NCBI GenBank assembly: GCA_947649285.1
Contig: CANSRB010000008.1
Coordinates: 1 to 43,984 of the forward strand
From: an uncultured Clostridia bacterium
GTDB lineage: Bacteria; Bacillota; Clostridia; Oscillospirales; Ruminococcaceae
DNA length: 43,984 bases
Direction: 5' to 3'
Shown: positions 9,047-16,976 of the stretch, one piece after another
How positions within the stretch are numbered: position 1 is the stretch's first letter
How the letters are laid out: the number at the start of each line of letters is the position of its first letter
The notes under the pieces: model-generated
What the model saw: the letters and a program-made list of their open reading frames with translations, nothing else
What the model was told of the DNA's origin: nothing
The model's database searches: none
Program-made: the position numbers and the translations under genes

Positions 9047-9209
9047 AGAACCTGTATTCACAACCAGAAAACGCCGTCTGGCCGGGCCTTTTTCGGACAT
9101 ACTGCGTTCATTTTTCTTGCCATACGTCCGTATGCCTGCAAAAAAATCGCCTTGTCTGCCGGGAAAATCCCTCGGCCGTCCGGCATCCCCAGTTATGAAT
9201 ACAGGTTCT
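9047..9209. promoter_or_regulatory. Inverted 14-bp boxes upstream of parE
   Basis: AGAACCTGTATTCA at 9047-9060 and its exact reverse complement at 9196-9209 are separated by 135 bp. The core GAAC-N4-ATTC is one base from the GAAC-N4-GTTC LexA pattern of Firmicutes. Further CTGTAT half-copies flank the parE-proximal box. They are probable paired operators. A LexA role is only a guess. Confidence 0.4.
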
Positions 9210-9285
9210 CAGAACGACGGGCGGCATTTGATACACGCGGTATCTTTGTGCCGCCCTTACAGGGTTCTTTTGTTATTCCAGATTG

Positions 9286-10065
9286 TTATTTAAGCTCAAT
9301 TCCGCCCAGGCAGGAGCGGCAGACCAGCGTAACCATCGGTGCGCCGCTTTCCGGCCCCAGCACCACGGCTTTACAGTCCGTCCCGCCCAAGACGTCGTTC
9401 CGGATCAGTTGGATCCGGATATTCTGGGGGAGAAAAACATCGATCCCACCCAGCACGGCCGTCAAGGTAATCGTAATATCCCGCTGGATCACGGCCGTAC
9501 GAAGATCCAGGTCAATGCCGCCCAATACGGCCGTGGCCTCCAAGCCGGCCAAATCCTGAGCATCACAGCGGGCGTTGATCCCCGTCAGCACAGCCGTATA
9601 TTTCGGATAATCCCGATGGTCAAAGGGGTGAGCGTACGCGGCTTTCTGCTCCGCCCCATAAGCCGGAGCACCGGCAGCCCCCGTATTGTTTGCCGTATAA
9701 GGCGGGGTATAGGGCGGCGTATACCATCCCTGCGGGGCGGCCTTCGGCTTGCGGAAGAAGCCGACCATCAGGCTTATGCCGGCAATCAGGATCAGCGCGC
9801 TGACCACAATCACCCAGCTGTCGTGGGAGGTCAGCACCTTCTGCTCCCGCAAAAGAAGCAGCGAGCCGACCAGCAGCAAGGAAATGTTCAGGGTCTGCGG
9901 CCCATTGGAAAGCAGCCCCGCCACTCCCGGAATAATCAGGAATAAAGTCCACCAACCGTCAAAAAAGAGGTTGAATTCCCAATGGAAAAGCAGGGTGCCT
10001 AAATAACCGAAGCCCACTGCAATCAGGCAAAGTCCAAATAAAAGCGGAGTGATATTACGTTTCAT
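9286..10065 (-). CDS. LiaF-like membrane protein
   Basis: A 259-residue protein with a short positive N terminus and four predicted membrane segments in the first 125 residues. A Pro/Tyr/Ala-rich linker (TPPYTPPYTANN) follows, then a C-terminal domain with repeated LGGID-type motifs (AVLTGIN, AVLGGIDLDL, AVLGGIDVFL, VLGGTD, CLGGIEL). This layout is that of LiaF/DUF5668-family proteins, which modulate cell-envelope stress responses. No lia-type two-component genes are next to it, so its role here is open. The start at 10065 follows AAAGGACGG, and a strong promoter lies about 60 bp upstream; the longer track ORF is not supported. Confidence 0.8.
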   Translation of the reverse strand: MKRNITPLLFGLCLIAVGFGYLGTLLFHWEFNLFFDGWWTLFLIIPGVAGLLSNGPQTLNISLLLVGSLLLLREQKVLTSHDSWVIVVSALILIAGISLMVGFFRKPKAAPQGWYTPPYTPPYTANNTGAAGAPAYGAEQKAAYAHPFDHRDYPKYTAVLTGINARCDAQDLAGLEATAVLGGIDLDLRTAVIQRDITITLTAVLGGIDVFLPQNIRIQLIRNDVLGGTDCKAVVLGPESGAPMVTLVCRSCLGGIELK

Positions 10066-10125
10066 GTCAAAGCCGTCCTTTCTGCTGAACAGACGCACAT
10101 CCGTTTTGGTGTCGGGTTTTCTTTC

Positions 10126-10155
10126 AGTATACCCCAACAGGCAAAGGATTGTCAA
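10126..10155 (-). promoter_or_regulatory. Promoter of the LiaF-like gene
   Basis: Minus strand TTGACA, an 18-nt spacer, then TATACT, placed between the ABC-F stop and the LiaF-like start. Confidence 0.75.
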
Positions 10156-10187
10156 ACTTTTTTCCGTACAGAAGCGGAAAAGGCCGG

Positions 10188-12095
10188 TTATTCCTCTTCG
10201 GAAAGCTCCGCCCATTCCAGGAAAGCAGCCTCATGCGCGGCGCGGGTTTCCTCGAGCTCGGCGCAGAGCGCCGTCAGCCGTTCATAGTCCGCGCCGGTTT
10301 CCGGATCCGCAATCGCAGCCTCCAGCTCCGAAATCCGGGATTCTGAAGCCGCGATCTCCTCCTCCAGCCGGGCAATCCGCGCCCGGCGCTTCGCCTGCTC
10401 CGCCCGGGCCTGCTTGGAACGATAGAAGGAAGTATTTTCTTTTTTCTCCGGTTTTTCCGAAGGGGCCGCGGCAGCCTCCTGCCTCTGCTGTCCAGCCAGA
10501 TAATCATTGAAATTCCCGTTCGTTACGGTCAGCCCGTCCGGGGAAAGCACAAGGATTTTGGTCGGGATCGTATTGAGAAAATAGCGGTCGTGAGAAACAA
10601 AAATCAGCGTCCCGTCAAATTCGACCAGGCTTTTTTCCAGCTCCTCCTTGCTTTGGAGGTCGAGATGGTTGGTCGGCTCGTCCAGGATCAGGGTGTTAGC
10701 ATGCTCCATCATCAGCACCGCCAGCGCGACCCGCGCCCGCTCCCCGCCAGAAAGCACGCCGATTTTCTTAAAGGAATTATCCCCCGTAATCAGCACCTGT
10801 CCCAGCACGCCCCGGATCTGGTATTCCGGCGCGATGGGATGCCGCCCCCAAAGCTCCTCCAGGGCAGTTTGCTCCTGATTGAGGGTGCGGTTTTCCTGCT
10901 CATAATAACCCGTTTGGACGTTCGCCCCCCAGAGGATATCCCCCTCCTGAGGCTGGATCCCTAGGAGCGCTTTCAGCAAAGTGGATTTCCCGACGCCGTT
11001 CGGGCCGATCAGGGCGACCTTTTCCCCCCGCTGAACCTGGAAGGTAATCCCCTCGGACAGCGTAACCTTCTCTGTCCCCAGCCCGACCTCGATTTTCAGG
11101 TCCCGGACAGAAAGGACGTCCTTCACTGGGCGGCGGCTGTAGGTAAACTGGAAATGCGGGGTTGGGACCCGGTCATAAGGCTTTTCCAAAACGTCCATAT
11201 TTTCCAGCTGATGCAGCCGGCTTTTGGCCATGTTGGAGGTGGATGCCCGGGTGATATTCTTTTCCGCATATTCCCGCATGGCGGAAATTTTGAGCTGCTG
11301 CGCCTCGTATTCCTTCTGGGCGCGGCGGATCCGTTCCTCCCGCAGCTGTTTATATTTGGTATAGTTCCCCTTATAGGCGATCAGCTTCCGGTTTTCGATC
11401 TCCCAGATTTTCCCCACCATTTTGTCCAGGAAATAACGGTCATGGGAAACCACCAGCAGCCCGCCCCGGTAGCTTTGAAGATAATCCTCCAGCCACATCA
11501 GGGTACGGAAATCCAGATGGTTGGTCGGCTCGTCCAAGATCAGCAGCTCGGGCTCCTCCAGCAGCAGCTTGGCCAGGGCCAGCCGGGTTTTTTCCCCGCC
11601 GGAAAGGGCGGAAACCGGCAGTTCATCGGATTTTTCCTCAAAGCCCATGCCGTTGAGGATCATTCGGATCCGGACGTCCATCTGGTATCCTTCCCGCGCT
11701 TCAAACCAGGCGCTCAGGCGGGAATATTCCTCGCAAAGCCGGTTATACCCCTCGTCATGGACAGGGGCGGCGGAAATCTCCGCCTCCAGCCCGCGAAGCT
11801 TCGCTTCCACGGCACGCTCCTCGGCAAAGACGCTCTGCATTTCGGCGTAAACCGTACGCCCGCGGGACAGGCCGCTGTTCTGCTCCAGCATCCCGATCCG
11901 CACGCCGCCCGAAATGCCGACCTCCCCTTCATCCGGATCCAGCTTTCCGCAAAGGATATGAAGCAGGGTGGATTTCCCGATCCCATTGGCGCCGATCAGG
12001 CCAACCCGGTCATTGTCCTCCAGCACGGCGGAAATCCCGTCCAATATTAACTTATCGCCGAAATATTTGACAACCCGGTCCAATGACGCAAGCAT
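10188..12095 (-). CDS. ABC-F family ATPase
   Basis: A soluble tandem-ATPase protein of 635 residues without membrane segments, as in ribosome-associated ABC-F factors that relieve stalled or drug-bound translation. Domain 1 has GANGIGKST and LSGGEKTRLALAK with LDEPTNHLD. Domain 2 has GPNGVGKST and LSGGERARVALA with LDEPTNHLD. The interdomain linker lies between, and a charged C-terminal coiled coil occupies about the last 90 residues, as in YdiF/Uup types. The start at 12095 has GAAAGGAGG. It is probably a housekeeping ABC-F; a resistance role cannot be excluded from sequence. It is transcribed alone from the promoter at 12148-12177. Confidence 0.93.
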   Translation of the reverse strand: MLASLDRVVKYFGDKLILDGISAVLEDNDRVGLIGANGIGKSTLLHILCGKLDPDEGEVGISGGVRIGMLEQNSGLSRGRTVYAEMQSVFAEERAVEAKLRGLEAEISAAPVHDEGYNRLCEEYSRLSAWFEAREGYQMDVRIRMILNGMGFEEKSDELPVSALSGGEKTRLALAKLLLEEPELLILDEPTNHLDFRTLMWLEDYLQSYRGGLLVVSHDRYFLDKMVGKIWEIENRKLIAYKGNYTKYKQLREERIRRAQKEYEAQQLKISAMREYAEKNITRASTSNMAKSRLHQLENMDVLEKPYDRVPTPHFQFTYSRRPVKDVLSVRDLKIEVGLGTEKVTLSEGITFQVQRGEKVALIGPNGVGKSTLLKALLGIQPQEGDILWGANVQTGYYEQENRTLNQEQTALEELWGRHPIAPEYQIRGVLGQVLITGDNSFKKIGVLSGGERARVALAVLMMEHANTLILDEPTNHLDLQSKEELEKSLVEFDGTLIFVSHDRYFLNTIPTKILVLSPDGLTVTNGNFNDYLAGQQRQEAAAAPSEKPEKKENTSFYRSKQARAEQAKRRARIARLEEEIAASESRISELEAAIADPETGADYERLTALCAELEETRAAHEAAFLEWAELSEEE

Positions 12096-12147
12096 AAAAT
12101 GCCTCCTTTCGCACAGCCGGATGGGGTGAATAAAATCATACCTATTT

Positions 12148-12177
12148 ATTTTAACACAACTCCCGGAGAAAAGGCAA
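12148..12177 (-). promoter_or_regulatory. Promoter of the ABC-F gene
   Basis: Minus strand TTGCCT, an 18-nt spacer ending in TGT, then TAAAAT, giving an extended -10 element. It is 53 bp upstream of the start codon. Confidence 0.6.
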
Positions 12178-12239
12178 TAGGGTTTCCGGCCGCTGTTTTG
12201 GCAGGATTGCGGCACGGGCAGGCAGGGCTTCGCCCTGCA

Positions 12240-12351
12240 TTAGAATGCGAGGCTCATACCTCCCCGCGCCGGGCACCTCCTTTTCTTTGATCGCTCAAAG
12301 AAAAGGAGGGAAAAGAAAACCGCTGGGGGAGGCCGCCCCCAGTCCCCCCGT
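12240..12351 (+). repeat. Structured dispersed repeat, copy 2
   Basis: Hairpin 1 has perfect 15-bp arms (12276-12290 and 12295-12309, ending TTTCTTTGA/TCAAAGAAA) around a TCGC tetraloop. An AAAAGAAAACCG linker leads to hairpin 2, CTGGGGG/CCCCCAG (12323-12329 and 12336-12342). The flanking GCGAGGCT is also found in copy 1. The 510-bp gap 12096-12605 between ABC-F and the recombinase consists of the ABC-F promoter and repeat copies 2 and 3. I see no gene in it. Confidence 0.85.
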
Positions 12352-12402
12352 ACCCTTTTACCCCAGGCTGCCTAAATACGAAAATGTTCCTGTGTAGACC
12401 TC

Positions 12403-12569
12403 CCAGGCTTGCCTTCTGTGGTGCCCTAGAAGCAGAGGCTTCTACTGACCCGGCCGCCTACGCTGATCGGGGATCCAAGGGGACTCCCTTGGCGCATTTC
12501 TTTCCCCCATTTCTTTGGGCGTCCAAAGAAATGGGGCGGGGCGTGGGGCGCGGAGCCCTACAAATCAGA
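12403..12569 (-). repeat. Structured dispersed repeat, copy 3 (long form)
   Basis: A 167-nt unit in inverted orientation to copy 2. It is about 93% identical, without gaps, to copy 5 at 26860-27026. It carries hairpin 1 with perfect 14-bp arms (12505-12518 and 12523-12536, CCCCATTTCTTTGG), hairpin 2 CCAAGGG/CCCTTGG (12475-12492) and a third hairpin TAGAAGC/GCTTCTA (12427-12444). Confidence 0.9.
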
Positions 12570-12605
12570 AAAGCTCATACCGCCCGGAACCCGATGCGCT
12601 GTCGA

Positions 12606-13214
12606 TTAAAAGTCCATCTCCCGGCACCGACGCGCCATCCGGTAAAACTTGTCCGGTCCATACCCCGAAAGCTCCTGGGCCTCCCGCGAACTAAGCGTCC
12701 CCTCCTGCCACCGGGTATAGATCAGCAGGAATTCCTGGGTAACCTGGGTCTGCGGACGGCCGAACTGCACCCCTCTCCGACGCGCCGCCAGGATTCCCTC
12801 CGCCTGCCGCTGCCGGATATTGTCGCGCTCGTTTTCCGCAATAAAAGAAAGGATTTGAAGCACCAGATCGCTGATAAACGTCCCCAGCAGATCCTTGTTT
12901 TGGGTGGTATCCAGCAAGGGCATATCCAGAATGATAATATCCGCGCCGATCTCCCGCGTAATCAGTTTCCACTGCTCGATAATATCCGTATAATTCCGTC
13001 CCAGCCGGTCAATGCTTTTCACCATCAGTAAATCCCCCTGCCTCAGCTTTCCACGCACCAGTTCCTGATATTTCGGGCGTTCAAAATCCTTTCCGCTCTG
13101 TTTATCCACATAGATATTCCGCTTCAAAACCCCTTTATCCATCAGGCTTATCAACTGCCTGTCCTCGTGCTGCTCCCGGTTCGAAACCCGGACATAGCCG
13201 TATGTATACGCCAT
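12606..13214 (-). CDS. Small serine recombinase (resolvase/invertase family)
   Basis: Site-specific recombinase of 202 residues. The catalytic Ser is in YVRVSNREQ near residue 10, and the active-site arginines are in the SIDRLGRNY region. A long connecting helix (AENERDNIRQRQAEGI) and GRP lead to a C-terminal helix-turn-helix of about 40 residues. The start at 13214 (MAYTYG) follows AAAGGAT; the track start at 13235 adds seven residues. No transposase, cargo gene or duplicated target site is visible beside it. Repeat copies 2 and 3 lie directly downstream, but the same repeat occurs elsewhere without a recombinase. It may be a remnant of an integrated element or control an inversion elsewhere. 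Confidence 0.9.
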   Translation of the reverse strand: MAYTYGYVRVSNREQHEDRQLISLMDKGVLKRNIYVDKQSGKDFERPKYQELVRGKLRQGDLLMVKSIDRLGRNYTDIIEQWKLITREIGADIIILDMPLLDTTQNKDLLGTFISDLVLQILSFIAENERDNIRQRQAEGILAARRRGVQFGRPQTQVTQEFLLIYTRWQEGTLSSREAQELSGYGPDKFYRMARRCREMDF

Positions 13215-13237
13215 GATCCCAATCCTTTCCGCCATTT

Positions 13238-13267
13238 GATATAGTCTTTCGCCAATAAAACTGTCAT
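13238..13267 (-). promoter_or_regulatory. Possible promoter of the recombinase
   Basis: Minus strand ATGACA, an 18-nt spacer, then TATATC. Both hexamers match only partly. Confidence 0.4.
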
Positions 13268-13269
13268 TC

Positions 13270-13316
13270 CCCCAAATAAAAAAGGAACAGACACCTTATA
13301 AGGTGTCTGTTCCTTT
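13270..13316 (-). terminator. Terminator after rubrerythrin
   Basis: A perfect 36-nt palindrome (13281-13316, arms AAAGGAACAGACACCTTA and its complement) is followed on the minus strand by TTTTTTATTT. It ends the perR-rbr transcript just before the recombinase promoter. Confidence 0.88.
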
Positions 13317-13382
13317 CAGGAACGACAAAGTCCTTGCCCGCCGTCCGTCTCTTCAATTCCTGTTTCTGAAATAGACTCGCCT

Positions 13383-13928
13383 TTAATAATTCTTGGCGAG
13401 AACCTGGAAGTACGCTTTCGGATGCGAACAAACCGGGCAGAGCTCCGGAGCCGACTTGCCGATATGGATATGCCCGCAGTTGGAGCATTGCCAGATCGTA
13501 TCCCCTTCTTTGGAGAAAACCAAGCCGCCTTCCACGTTAGCCAGCAGCTTGAGGTAACGCTCCTCATGCTCTTTTTCAATTTTACCCACTGCTTCAAACA
13601 GGTAAGCAATCTGGTCAAAGCCCTCTTCCTTCGCTTCCTTGGCAAAGTTTGCATACATATCGGTCCATTCGTAATTTTCCCCTGCGGCAGCATCCTTCAG
13701 ATTGGCAGCGGTATCTGGGATGCCGTTGTCATGCAGCAGCTTGAACCAGATTTTCGCGTGCTCCTTTTCATTGTTTGCCGTTTCCTCGAAGAGCTGGGCG
13801 ATCTGAACATAACCGTCCTTTTTGGCTTTGGAAGCATAAAACGTGTATTTGTTCCTTGCCTGGGATTCCCCCGCAAAAGCTGCCATCAAATTCGCTTCTG
13901 TTCTGGTGCCTTTCAAATTTGCCATCAT
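13383..13928 (-). CDS. rbr: Rubrerythrin
   Basis: Cytoplasmic non-haem diiron protein that reduces hydrogen peroxide in anaerobes using electrons from rubredoxin-type donors. The N-terminal four-helix ferritin-like domain has the iron-ligand Glu/His pattern ([34 protein letters not shown]). The C-terminal rubredoxin-like domain has CSNCGH and [11 protein letters not shown]. The length (181 aa) is typical. Start codons at 13928 and 13925 are adjacent (MMANLKG); GAAGGAA precedes both. It lies 70 bp downstream of the perR-like gene with no promoter visible between, so it is probably co-transcribed and peroxide-controlled. Confidence 0.96.
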   Translation of the reverse strand: MMANLKGTRTEANLMAAFAGESQARNKYTFYASKAKKDGYVQIAQLFEETANNEKEHAKIWFKLLHDNGIPDTAANLKDAAAGENYEWTDMYANFAKEAKEEGFDQIAYLFEAVGKIEKEHEERYLKLLANVEGGLVFSKEGDTIWQCSNCGHIHIGKSAPELCPVCSHPKAYFQVLAKNY

Positions 13929-13998
13929 GGTTTCCTTCTTTCTTTTTCATTTTTATTTTATTCCCGGCCTTTTCTCTGCCGCTGAAAAAAATACAGTC

Positions 13999-14388
13999 TT
14001 ATTTGTCCTTGGCTTTCTTCTGGCATCCGCTGCACAGCCCATATAAAACAAGCTGCCCAACCTCCAGTGCAAAGCCGGTATCTGCTTGAACCTCTGTCAA
14101 AAGCGGTTCAAGCGCTCCCGCCGGACAGTCCGTCACCTCACCGCACTGACTGCAAATCAGATGATAGTGGGGTTTAAGATACCCGTCGAAACGGTTCCCT
14201 CCCTCCGGCAGGGGAATTTTCCGGATTTCCCCGATTTCAGAAAGCCGGTTCAGGTTGCGGTAAACCGTCCCCAGGCTGAGGTTCGGCATTTCGGGGCGAA
14301 GCCTAGCATAGACAACGTCCGCTGTAGGATGATCCGAACACTCCCGAACCACGGACAAAATACGTTCACGCTGACTGGAATATTTCAC
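13999..14388 (-). CDS. perR: Fur-family peroxide regulator (PerR-like)
   Basis: Metal-dependent repressor of 129 residues with an N-terminal winged helix (SLGTVYRNLNRL as recognition region). Two CxxC pairs for structural zinc follow (CSQCGEVTDC and CSGCQ), with His ligands in KPHYHL. The ORF track starts at GTG 14397, but GTG 14388 is better: AGGTGA lies 6 nt before it, and homologues commonly begin MKYSxQRE. The promoter carries a PerR-type palindrome, so it probably represses itself together with rbr. Assignment as PerR rather than Fur or Zur rests on the rubrerythrin neighbour and is likely, not proven. Confidence 0.9.
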   Translation of the reverse strand: MKYSSQRERILSVVRECSDHPTADVVYARLRPEMPNLSLGTVYRNLNRLSEIGEIRKIPLPEGGNRFDGYLKPHYHLICSQCGEVTDCPAGALEPLLTEVQADTGFALEVGQLVLYGLCSGCQKKAKDK

Positions 14389-14408
14389 TTTTTTCACCTA
14401 TATAAAAT

Positions 14409-14423
14409 TAGTAATGATTACTA
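14409..14423. promoter_or_regulatory. PerR/Fur-type operator
   Basis: Perfect palindrome TAGTAATGATTACTA, close to the PerR box TTATAAT-N-ATTATAA. It lies at the expected transcription start of perR-rbr, a typical repressor position. Confidence 0.75.
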
Positions 14424-14429
14424 TTATTT

Positions 14430-14457
14430 AGTATAGACAAATTTTCGGAAATGTCAA
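14430..14457 (-). promoter_or_regulatory. perR-rbr promoter
   Basis: Minus strand TTGACA, a 16-nt spacer, then TATACT, followed directly by the palindrome at 14409-14423. Confidence 0.85.
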
Positions 14458-14473
14458 CCCCCTTCTGAAAAAA

Positions 14474-14756
14474 GGGAGTGTCCTTTCCCTCGTTTTATAA
14501 AAGGACCCAGCTTTCAAGAGAAGCAGCCCCCGAGCTGTCGAGACGTTCCTCCGGCACCAGACCGGGCGGCTCGACAGTATGGAAGCCTCCCCGCTGTCTT
14601 CCATGTGGGGGTGGGAATCCCACCCTGGGCGGTTTTCTTTTCCTTGATCGCTCAAAGAAAAGAGAGCGGGGTGCGGGATACGGAGTCCCGCATTCAAACC
14701 GCGGCGAGCAGAGCACGGTATCTCTCCCCCATAAAATCTTTATGTTGGACGCTCCC
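14474..14756. repeat. Composite repeat element with near-matching ends (copy 4 inside)
   Basis: This fills most of the 478-bp gap 14389-14866. It begins GGGAGTGTCC and ends GGACGCTCCC, inverted ends matching at 9 of 10 positions. The left 82 nt (14474-14555) resemble 26777-26859. The centre is repeat copy 4 on the minus strand, with hairpin 2 GGGTGGG/CCCACCC (14609-14625) and hairpin 1 CTTTTCCTTGA/TCAAAGAAAAG around a TCGC loop (14637-14662), plus CTGTCGAG/CTCGACAG further left. There is no coding content. Confidence 0.65.
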
Positions 14757-14820
14757 TTGAAAAATCCATACTCTATTTTGCCCGGATTTTCCAGATTTAT
14801 TTTTCTTTTGCAGAAAAATG

Positions 14821-14829
14821 TGTTATACT
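14821..14829 (+). promoter_or_regulatory. Extended -10 element for the flavoprotein gene
   Basis: TGTTATACT lies about 38 nt before the start codon. No good -35 hexamer is seen in the T-rich upstream sequence. Confidence 0.45.
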
Positions 14830-14866
14830 ATTTTATATTGAAAATCCTGAAAGGAAGGTTTGCTTC

Positions 14867-15766
14867 ATGGCGAAACTGATTATTGTCGGCAAAGGCCCCG
14901 CAGGGATCTCTGCGGCGCTCTATACGGCACGGGCCAAAATCCCTACCCTGATTATCGGCCGGGACGGCGGCGCGCTGGCGAAAACAGATCGGATCGAAAA
15001 TTATTACGGCTTTGCAGAGCCTGTCAGCGGGACAGAGCTGCTGGAAGCCGGCATCGCCAACGCCAAGCGGCTGGGCGCTGAAATCTTGGAAGACGAGGTC
15101 GTCGGGATCTCCTGGGACGAGCAGTTCACCGTCCGTACCAAATCCGGCTCCTATATTGCAGATGCCGTCCTGCTCGCCACCGGCGCCGCCCGGAGCGCCC
15201 CTGCGATCCCGGGACTGAAAGAGTATGAAGGCCGCGGCGTCAGCTACTGTGCAGTCTGCGACGCCTTTTTCTACCGGGAGAAAGAGGTCGCCGTGCTCGG
15301 CAGCGGGGAATATGCCCTGCATGAAGCATTGGAATTGGTCCATACCGCCCGCCGCGTCACCCTGCTGACCAACGGGGAAAAACTCAGTGCAGCGCTTCCG
15401 GAGCAAATCCATTTGGATACCCGGCCGCTTACCCGCCTGACCGGGGAAGACGTCCTCACCGGGGCGGAATTCCAAACCGGCGATCCTCTTGCCTTTGCCG
15501 GGCTATTCGTCGCCGTAGGCGTGGCCTCCTCCAGTGACCTGGCGAAAAAGCTGGGGGCTTCTGTCGAACAGAACCGCATCGTAGCTCAGCCGGACGGCTC
15601 GACGGATCTCCCCGGGCTGTTCGCCGCCGGGGACTGCCGGGGCGGCCTGCTCCAGATTGCCAAAGCCGTTTCCGAGGGTGCGCTGGCCGGAACTGCTGCG
15701 ATCCAATATATCCGCAAGCTTCCGATCAGCGTCGGCAATGAAGAAGGCCAGATGGCCTTCTTCTAA
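14867..15766 (+). CDS. Thioredoxin-reductase-like flavoprotein
   Basis: FAD-dependent disulfide reductase fold of 299 residues. The FAD-binding GKGPAG is at 9-14, the redox pair CAVC lies in YCAVCDAFFY near 134, and the C-terminal FAD motif is LFAAGDCRGG. In place of the NADPH motifs of ordinary TrxB (GGGDSA and HRRxxxR) it has GSGEYA and LLTNGEK. The lost HRR arginines resemble the deeply rooted or ferredoxin-linked thioredoxin reductases of clostridia and cyanobacteria, so the electron donor may not be NADPH. Its start follows GAAAGGAAGG. It leads a plus-strand pair with the DUF815 gene 28 bp downstream. No thioredoxin gene is nearby. Confidence 0.88.
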   Translation: MAKLIIVGKGPAGISAALYTARAKIPTLIIGRDGGALAKTDRIENYYGFAEPVSGTELLEAGIANAKRLGAEILEDEVVGISWDEQFTVRTKSGSYIADAVLLATGAARSAPAIPGLKEYEGRGVSYCAVCDAFFYREKEVAVLGSGEYALHEALELVHTARRVTLLTNGEKLSAALPEQIHLDTRPLTRLTGEDVLTGAEFQTGDPLAFAGLFVAVGVASSSDLAKKLGASVEQNRIVAQPDGSTDLPGLFAAGDCRGGLLQIAKAVSEGALAGTAAIQYIRKLPISVGNEEGQMAFF

Positions 15767-15794
15767 CCCTGATTCCCGTGAAAGGAAGGATTCC

Positions 15795-16976
15795 ATGTTC
15801 CAGCCCCAGCCCATGCTTCTCCGTCTTTGCTCCTTAGCCCTGTTCCGCAGCCTGCTCGGAAAGCCCCCGCTGACGGAGCTGCGGCGTTTCTGCTCCGCCT
15901 CCTCCTTGGAAGAAAAAGTGGAAGCCTACGCCTCGTTTGCCGCTGCTGTCTATACGGCCGGCGGGAACCTTACCAGCGCACTCCGTACAGCTATATTGGA
16001 GGAAGAAAACGTCTATATGCTGACGCGGGCGCAAAAAAAGCCGGTTCCTGAAAGCTGGAACCGGGCGCTTGCCGCCGAATTGGCTATTCTGGAGGAGGTT
16101 TCCCAGCTCACGCCGGAACAGCTCCAAAGCGGGATAGACTACAGCGGGTACCTCCCAGAATGGGAAACAGAACCGGCCGCCCTGGCCCCGCTGTATGAGG
16201 AACGCATGACTGAAATCCCCCGCTATGGCTATGGGGTCTATGCCCGGCATCATGCGTTCCTTCTGAAAGAAGGAACGCTGGAACCGGTCCTCCATCCGGA
16301 CGAGATCCGTTTGGACGCCCTGAGCGGCTATGAACGGGAACGGGCGCAGGTCATCCGCAATACCGCCGCCCTGCTCCAGGCCAAGCCCGCGGCGAACATC
16401 CTGCTTTACGGCGATGCCGGAACCGGGAAATCTGCCACCGTCAAAGCCGTAGCGAATGCCTTCCACTCAGAAGGGCTGCGCTTGATCGAGCTGAAAAAAA
16501 ACCAGCTGCATCACATTCCAACCCTGATGGACTCCCTGAGCCGGAATCCTTTGAAATTTATCCTGTTTATAGATGATCTTTCTTTTTCCCGGGACGACGA
16601 CAATTTTTCCGCACTAAAGGCCGTACTGGAAGGATCGGTTTCCGCTAAAACCCGAAACCTGGCCATCTATGCAACCTCGAACCGGCGGCATCTGGTAAAG
16701 GAGTGCTTTTCCGACCGGCAGGGAGATGAGATCCACGCCGGCGATACTTTGCAAGAGCTGGTTTCCTTATCCGACCGGTTCGGCCTGACGGTAACGTTTA
16801 CCCGCCCGGCCAAGCAGGAATATCTTCGGATTGCCGCTGCGCTGGCTTTACAGCAAGGGCTGAAGCTTCCAGCCGCGGAACTGTCCGCCCGCGCTGACCA
16901 GTTTGCCCTGCACCGGGGCGGATACTCTCCCCGTACCGCCAAGCAGTTTGTGGAAAGTCTGCTCAGCCAATCCTAA
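15795..16976 (+). CDS. DUF815-family AAA+ ATPase
   Basis: A 393-residue protein with a helical N-terminal half and a C-terminal AAA+ domain. It shows Walker A GDAGTGKS (near 210), Walker B FILFIDDLSF, a sensor-1-like ATSNRRH and a C-terminal lid. This is the layout of DUF815 proteins, widespread ATPases of unknown role in Firmicutes and Proteobacteria. The true start is ATG 15795 after GAAAGGAAGG; the track ORF runs back into the flavoprotein gene. It probably shares a transcript with the upstream gene. Nothing in the window identifies a substrate or partner. Confidence 0.9.
   Translation: MFQPQPMLLRLCSLALFRSLLGKPPLTELRRFCSASSLEEKVEAYASFAAAVYTAGGNLTSALRTAILEEENVYMLTRAQKKPVPESWNRALAAELAILEEVSQLTPEQLQSGIDYSGYLPEWETEPAALAPLYEERMTEIPRYGYGVYARHHAFLLKEGTLEPVLHPDEIRLDALSGYERERAQVIRNTAALLQAKPAANILLYGDAGTGKSATVKAVANAFHSEGLRLIELKKNQLHHIPTLMDSLSRNPLKFILFIDDLSFSRDDDNFSALKAVLEGSVSAKTRNLAIYATSNRRHLVKECFSDRQGDEIHAGDTLQELVSLSDRFGLTVTFTRPAKQEYLRIAAALALQQGLKLPAAELSARADQFALHRGGYSPRTAKQFVESLLSQS

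Noticed and set aside
12403-13214. Serine recombinase with its own invertible segment made of repeat copies 2 and 3
   Set aside because: The same repeats occur at three other sites without a recombinase, and copies 2 and 3 match only in their core, so they are not specific recombination sites.
14867-15766. Calling the flavoprotein an ordinary NADPH thioredoxin reductase (trxB)
   Set aside because: The NADPH motifs are missing, so I kept a neutral name.
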